Assembly (NCBI GenBank): GCA_012064415.1
Contig: SSNU01000265.1
Span: 94,310 to 158,309, forward strand
Length of the DNA: 64,000 nt
DNA from: Gyrodactylus bullatarudis
Lineage: Eukaryota; Platyhelminthes; Monogenea; Gyrodactylidea; Gyrodactylidae
Reading direction: 5' to 3'
The position numbers were made by a program, and so were the translations under genes. Positions 58,416 to 64,000 of this stretch are shown here, one piece after another (within the stretch, counting starts at the first letter, position 1; every line of letters begins with the position of its first letter). Below the pieces are notes generated by a model, which worked only from the letters and a program-made list of their open reading frames with translations, had not been told where the DNA came from and did not search any database.

Positions 58416-59420
58416 AATTAAATAGGGTTATTCACCAAGTTAGTATCAATTTTTTCATTATTTTCACCAATAGTATAATAGACCGGTATTATTTTCCAAA
58501 GAAGTATCATATTTTGAAAATTTTCTATTATAGTATCAATACTTGAAAATATTTCAAAAACAGTATAATATACCAATATATATTTTCAGAATTAGTATTA
58601 GCTTGAGGAAAAATAACTATAATCAAACAAATTTTTTTTTTCAATTTGAAATTAAAAAATAATTTTTTCTAAGAAAAATTAAAAAAGTAACGTTGATAAA
58701 TATCAGGATAAGATCTTTTCGGCAACTGAACGAATTCTTTTCTTCTTAGGGTTTCCTCTTTTACATGAATCAGAATTTGGTTTAGGATTTGATGATTTTA
58801 GACCATCCAAATCACGGAAATTAAATTCAGAAATGTACATTTCTTTTCAATTCTGTTATTTTGTAAAAATTCGGAAGGTAGTCTTAGGGTACTTTTGGTG
58901 TTCCATTAAGGATGACTTGCTTGATTCAGCAATGTTGGACGTGAGATTACCGAATCTGCAGGTGGGGAAATAGCACTCGACCCAAAATTTAGCATCTATT
59001 TTTGATAGATATTCATGAATATTCAAGGGTTTTTGTAAAATAGCTGCTATCTAGAGCAATTATTGGCAAACCCTTAAGAATGCCTTTATGAATGCCAAAT
59101 CTTGTTCATCCCTCGATTTCAGTATATTAGTGAAAGTTCCAGGATTTTGCAATGTTCTTCAACTCAAAAAGCTCTCCGAAAAATCTTCAAATAAATTTTT
59201 TAAATTGATCTGATTATAGTTATTTTTCCTCAAGCTAATACTAATTCTGAAAATATATATTGGTATATTATACTGTTTTTGAAATATTTTTAAGTATTGA
59301 TACTATAATAGAAAATTTTAAAAATATGATACTACTTTGGAAAATAACACCGGTCTATTATACTATTGGTGAAAATAATGAAAAAATTGATACTAACTTG
59401 GTGAATAACCCAATTAAATA
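58416..59420 (-). mobile_element. Mutator-like (MULE) non-autonomous element with 9-bp target duplication
   Basis: The element runs 58425-59411 and is flanked by perfect direct repeats AATTAAATA (58416-58424 and 59412-59420). Terminal inverted repeats of about 200 bp begin 'gggttattcaccaagttagt'. A 9-bp duplication with long TIRs is typical of Mutator-like elements. The interior (minus) keeps transposase scraps: 'LKGLPIIALDSSYF', the DDE-domain strand also seen at 3650-3929, and an open end 'KRGNPKKKRIRSVAEKILS' with a stop near 58710, like the basic C-terminus of MULE transposases. Most of the transposase is deleted. The clean duplication suggests a fairly recent insertion. Confidence 0.88.
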
Positions 59421-59461
59421 AGCTGTAATTATAGTTAATTTTTTCATGAAGTTCGTAAATA

Positions 59462-59910
59462 CACTTCTCCACCAGTTTTGGTGCTCGAGAAAGCACACAC
59501 CCTGTTTTTGACTGTTGAAACTGTTTTTTCTGATTATAATCATACTTTGAAGTAGGACAAGTATTTGAAAAATTATCTTTTGGGCAAATTTTTTCATTTT
59601 TCCGGTTTTTGGTCTCATTTTGTAGAGAAATTTATCCTGATTCGATCTGTACCACTAAACCCTATTGAACTCGTTCGTCTTGTTTGAAAAAAATTAAAAA
59701 TAAAATCAGATTTTTCAATGGAGAAATTAATTCGTCATCTTGACTTGTGTATTTTTGATAATTACACTCTTTAATTACTAATTACACTGAAGTCACAAAA
59801 ACTACAAACTGTATGTCAACGTACACTGAGTAATTACAGGTTTAACTCTCCACGACCAAAACAAAAATCAATAATGATCAATAAAGAGCACCAAAACTGG
59901 TGGAGAAGTG
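59462..59910 (+). mobile_element. Tc1-like deletion derivative, TA-flanked
   Basis: Perfect terminal inverted repeats of about 24 bp ('cacttctccaccagttttgg' inward) are flanked by TA at 59460-59461 and 59911-59912. Internally, plus strand at about 59657-59750, 'LNPIELVRLV', stop, 'KKLKIKSDFS' matches the end of a Tc1/mariner-type transposase (PLNPIExxW-x-x-x-K). The rest of the transposase is gone. Confidence 0.8.
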
Positions 59911-59912
59911 TA

Positions 59913-60621
59913 GTACTAAATGATTTTGTAATTTACAAAATCAATTTCGTGTGGGGATAGATAATTATAATTATAATTGAGGGTTAAGAAATAATTTTAT
60001 AATAAATTTCGTACAACTCATTTTTTAATTTTGTATTTCTTTCAATCTTTTCTTACATCAGCTAATTAATCTATTTCGTTTTCTTGCTGGAAAAAATTAC
60101 ACAATCATTTGAAATAGAACTCTCCTTATTTCAAATCATTAATTCTTTCAAATATTATTTGTTAACAAAAATTTATTATTCATTTAAATCTTCAGTATTT
60201 AAAACAGTAGCATAGAATCTTTCAATATAATAACATTCAGAAATAATTTTATTGTTAGTTATGACCTCTTTTAGCATTTTAGTAAGATAGTCTTTAGACT
60301 ATCATGACTCATGATTTATGAGTAACAAGATTAATGATAACATATCTACAGAAATTAACAATATAAACAAGAGAAATTCTGCAGATTTCTTATAAAACAG
60401 TTGAAATTTGATTATAAAATAGATTAATTAGAGAGAAGGAAATTTGTAAACTTACAAGACAAAAAAGGCAGGAAACAGATAAGCGTCCAAACCAAGATCA
60501 ACCCCATTACTATGTAGCATACAGGGGATTTTTTCCTGCTTACTTTTCCGTTTTTTTCAATCCTTATCAATTTCTTTCACGGTCTCCATTTTCAAGGCTT
60601 TTTTTTCTTAATTTAATGCAG
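59913..60621. other. Intron-like or intergenic, nothing recognised
   Basis: AT-rich with no coding signal until the pyrimidine tract before 60622. Confidence 0.4.
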
Positions 60622-60863
60622 TCGACAATGTGCACTTCTTATCAGAAGAGAATTATAATTCCCATGTTTCACTTTTCATTGCAACTTTTAATATCCATCT
60701 TTCCATTCTCTATTCACTTACACGCACACTTGACTTGAAGATGTGCAAAAGAATGGAAATGTATTTCTTGATTTTACAATTTAGATCTTTTATGAAAATT
60801 ATCGAGAGGAGATTCGTGTACTTTAGATGGAATCTTTTGAAGAGACAATGGAAGGGGAGATGA
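60622..60863 (+). CDS. Putative terminal exon E of an unrecognised split gene
   Basis: Pyrimidine-rich acceptor 'tttttttcttaatttaatgcag' lies just upstream of 60622 (quoted in part: 'cttaatttaatgcag'). Entered in phase 1, matching D, it is open for about 81 codons to TGA: 'VDNVHFLSEENYNSHVSLFI', then 'RTLDLKMCKRMEMYF' and 'RRFVYFRWNLLKRQWKGR'. No good donor is visible inside, so it would be the last exon. No AATAAA follows closely. The hydrophobic content differs from A-D, so this is the weakest link. Confidence 0.3.
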
Positions 60864-61119
60864 TTCCAAATATCCAGTCTAATATTTGGGTGTAATGATA
60901 GAGAAGAGAATGGATTTTTGACAAGACAATAAGAAATCAATGCCAATCAATAATACCTGGTCTAGATTCTATATTAGAATTTCTAATTAAAGCTTAATTT
61001 GAGTCTCAATGGAATGCAAAGAGCATGAATCGAGGATTTTTCGAAATAGGCTATCCCTCCTTTTTTTCTTAGGGACGTTTTTAAATTGCAGAAGTGTGTC
61101 TTTTACACCTATAAAGTTA

Positions 61120-61570
61120 ATACTATCAATTTTTAAGGAAATTATGGCGTATTTCAAATTAGAAAGTAAGTAGCGCCAAATTCTCATATTTTTCAAATTT
61201 GAGTTGAAAGGTTTTGGTGATTTCAAAGTAAGAAAGTGATCACAAGTTGATTTTAAGGAACATGGTTAGAAAAGGATACTGATTATAAAATTTCTGACAA
61301 ACTCGCCGCAGATCTCACTGAATTTCAAGCAGGCAAAAAATGGTCGAGAAATCAAAATTCGATCTTCATAAAATGATGGGGTGATTCTCAGATTCTTATT
61401 CAGAATATTTGATTTCTTCGTCAATTCGAGATCCTTTTGGTCACTCTCTCACTTTGAAATCAGCAGAATTTTCCAATTCAAAGATAGAAAATATGGGAAT
61501 TTGCCGCTACTTCTTAAATTGAAAAAATCTTTTTCTGAAAGTGTGCCTCGGGATCTGCTATTCGAAACAT
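61120..61570. repeat. Foldback family 2, arm fragment
   Basis: The 'tttttaaggaaattatggcg' and 'cactctctcactttgaaatc' blocks match the family (6080-6710, 13186-13812). 'gatttcaaagtaagaaagtg' near 61220 mirrors the latter. Termini not identified. Confidence 0.45.
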
Positions 61571-63575
61571 GAAAAATGACATATGATATGATATATTTTA
61601 AACCATATCATTAGTGCAATTGCGCAAAAACTGAGTAACTTAAAATTTTTGGAAGCAGATTCAGAATCTGCCTAAAATTTTACACTGTAATCAATTTTTC
61701 GCTAAAATTTATCGCAACCCCCCAACCACCCGTGTTATCATTATTTCTTTAATGTTAGTTACATAGCATGACATACTCGAAAAATAAGTCATGAGGGATT
61801 TGGAATAATTATATTATATTAATTAATTATATATTAATATGATTAATATATAATATTATATATTAATTATATTATATTATGATATATGGTATAAAACAAC
61901 CAATCTGATTCAAGCTCATTCTGTGATTCATTACAAGTTGTAATACACACTAAAATTGTGCCGATGAAAAGCAAGCTTACGTGTTAACATGTGAGAACGA
62001 CAAAAATATAGCCATCTGATTGGTCAGAAACTTTTTCGGTTCTGATCGAGATTACGGCTCAAATAAAGCCAAATCTAAAGATTTTTTCGGCTACGAACAT
62101 AGTCTGTGGGGTTATCTACCAGTGGTTAAAATTTCATTAAAATCGGTTGGGTAGTTTTGGGTTCTATAGGTTCACAAAATCGACTTTTATTTTTTTATTA
62201 TATAGATGAGAGTGATATAAAATCGTTTAATAGGAAAAATATATCATGAAATGATATGCATACGTAAATAAATGAAAATATATCAGGACATACTCTAAAA
62301 ATATATCATGATATATTGTATCACTTAATGATATGCTATTCAGGAACATCTCATATATCATAAAAATAGTTTTACGTTTCGAATAGCAGAACACTAAGCG
62401 TGCCCCATGGTCTATAGATTCCAAAAATCAAATTTGATTTCTTGATGATTTCTCTGACCTAGGCTGAAAATTGGAGAATTGAAAAATCTACTCTTGATAC
62501 TCATTGAGTATGGTTTGATTTGTTGAAAGACTCATGAGAAATGTTCACTACAAAAATGTTGAAATAAATAACCTATAATTACACTGGGGATCATGAAAAA
62601 ATTTTCAAGGTCTGTAGAAAGAGATCTAAATCAAGTTTTCATGCTAGTTCCAGTTCTGTTCTCAGAATTTTGATATCATCCTCAGTTTTAGAGATAATGG
62701 GAAAAATAAATTTGGGGAAATTTTTTTAAAAAGTGATCAAAGTTAGTTTAGAAATTACAAGATGAAACGAGAAAATTTAAAATTCTGTGTCGAATGACGG
62801 AGGTAGGTTTGATGACACGCTAAAATTTGCGGTCAAAGAAAAAAGAATTTAGAAATATTGTTCAAAAAAAGAATAGTATTTAGCTTCTAGATTTTCTTAC
62901 GGTGTTATTGGAAATGTTTGAGATTCATTTACCAAAGTTCAAAATCCCCCCTTCTCTGGCCAAAATGAATCCTTCTCTTATTGGAATTCTTCAAATTTTA
63001 AAAACGATCCGGAAATGGTCTCTGAGTTCATTAATTACAATTCATTTCCCTTTTTTTCTAAAGATGTTCTGCTTCTTTTCATTGAGTGATAATAACAAGA
63101 AAATTTTTGAACATTGAAAGTATCCGTATTAAAAGTATTGATCAAGATACAAGATCGATTAGTAGGTTGGAAATTGGATAATTTTTTATTTTTACTAGAA
63201 TTTAACTGCCAATTGTTTAATCATGGGAAATATCACAGTTTAACCTTTTAGAAGGGGGAAATAATTCCAGAAATGCATTATTATTATTATTATTCTTGAA
63301 TTATAATTAAATAGACAGGAGAACTTTGGCAACCCAGACAGAAATCTACCCCTCCTTGGTTAGTTTCGTGATATTTAAATTTGGTTCAAATTTAAATACA
63401 CAAAAAATGTATCTTATTAAGTTATCCATGGGTTATTCTCTCTAGCAATGAAAGATTAAAGAAAAAAATTGGTTCAAAAATTTAAAATGTGTCTGTTGGT
63501 TTTTTCTCCTATTGAACTTGAAATAAAAGTCTCAATATTTCTTTAGTTTCTGTCTTTTGATGAATAATTTGATGA
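61571..63575. other. Non-coding, with an AT-only tract
   Basis: No supportable gene. The plus frame 62902-63117 has no motif. A TTA repeat lies at 63280-63293. Confidence 0.45.
61808..61905. repeat. AT-only low-complexity tract
   Basis: About 98 bp made almost only of A and T ('ttatattatattaattaatt' type), partly self-complementary. Confidence 0.85.
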
Positions 63576-63785
63576 TCACTCAGTCTTTTTCGTTTTCCTC
63601 TCGTTTTTGGGCGGCATTTTCCTCTTCTTGTCACTAATTACAGGTTGGCTTATAATTTGATTATCGACTACTGTCGACTTCTCGTTTGTTTCACATTTTT
63701 TCATTTCTGTAATTGTTGCTGGAGCAGTGCATTGAACTAGAATTTGTTGATTACACGGGTGGGGGTTGGGTCGTACGAACTTGAT
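63576..63785 (-). CDS. Candidate coding exon with basic C-terminus
   Basis: On the minus strand from about 63780 to TGA at 63576 there is an open frame of about 68 codons in the least AT-rich stretch of the region: 'FVRPNPHPCNQQ', 'VQCTAPATITEMKKCETN' and 'KKRKMPPKNERKTKKTE'. The last is a strong nuclear-localisation-like cluster. A good acceptor 'attttatttcag' lies just upstream (about 63800), but the frame it allows without a stop is a different, shorter one. It may be a last exon of a gene extending past the window or a relic. Confidence 0.3.
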   Translation of the reverse strand: MKFVRPNPHPCNQQILVQCTAPATITEMKKCETNEKSTVVDNQIISQPVISDKKRKMPPKNERKTKKTE

Positions 63786-64000
63786 CGGGTTTCACTTTTC
63801 TGAAATAAAATTTTGTGTTGATTTCAGATCTGCTTTCAGAATTTCGCTAGCGTTAATATTTTGGCCGCTATGGCCGAAAAACTAAAAAATGCAAGTTTTG
63901 AGTATCTCAATGAGGTTAATTGATCTTATTGGTATGAAAACATAGGAATCCGTAATTGCTTTTACCCTCATTAAAAAGAGCGTAAAATTTCGCGTTAATT

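Overview
This window is nuclear DNA from a multicellular animal, most likely an invertebrate. It is AT-rich (I estimate near 70%). Protein genes are split by short GT-AG introns, mostly 39-90 nt, and AATAAA signals lie close behind stop codons. The recognisable genes are animal housekeeping genes (pescadillo, PARG, METTL18, ATG5, a YJU2/CCDC130 protein, PGAM5). The transposon mix (Penelope-like, Jockey/CR1-type non-LTR, mariner/Tc1, Mutator-like, foldback MITEs) is typical of invertebrate genomes. The sequence alone does not tell me which phylum.

Layout. 1-16.6 kb is almost all decayed transposons: a Penelope terminus, foldback elements, a Mutator transposase fragment, a 0.53-kb inverted-repeat element with a hammerhead-like core in each arm, an LTR-like promoter block, two non-LTR reverse transcriptase tails and a CENP-B-type helix-turn-helix remnant. 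16.7-32.1 kb is the gene island: PES1(-) and PARG(+) diverge from about 92 bp; METTL18(+) follows; ATG5(-), YJU2B(-) and PGAM5(+) follow, the last two diverging from 158 bp; then a Cys-rich orphan ORF(-). 32-64 kb is again repeat-rich. It holds three Penelope-like copies, a mariner, a Mutator-like non-autonomous element with a perfect 9-bp target duplication, a Tc1 deletion derivative and TA-flanked MITEs. Threaded through these repeats I find five plus-strand exons (34904-35208, 54018-54279, 55754-55833, 58100-58226, 60622-60863). Their splice sites and phases are all compatible, which suggests one unrecognised gene of about 26 kb with introns full of transposons.

The island genes belong to unrelated pathways: ribosome biogenesis (PES1), ADP-ribose turnover (PARG), protein histidine methylation (METTL18), autophagy (ATG5), splicing (YJU2B) and mitochondrial quality control (PGAM5). 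They share compact architecture, including divergent promoters and very short predicted 3' UTRs, rather than a pathway. No operon, CRISPR, rRNA or convincing tRNA gene is present. The most unusual items are the hidden split gene, the inverted-terminus Penelope copies, the hammerhead-like inverted repeat, and the foldback family, one copy of which ends about 15 bp before the METTL18 start codon.
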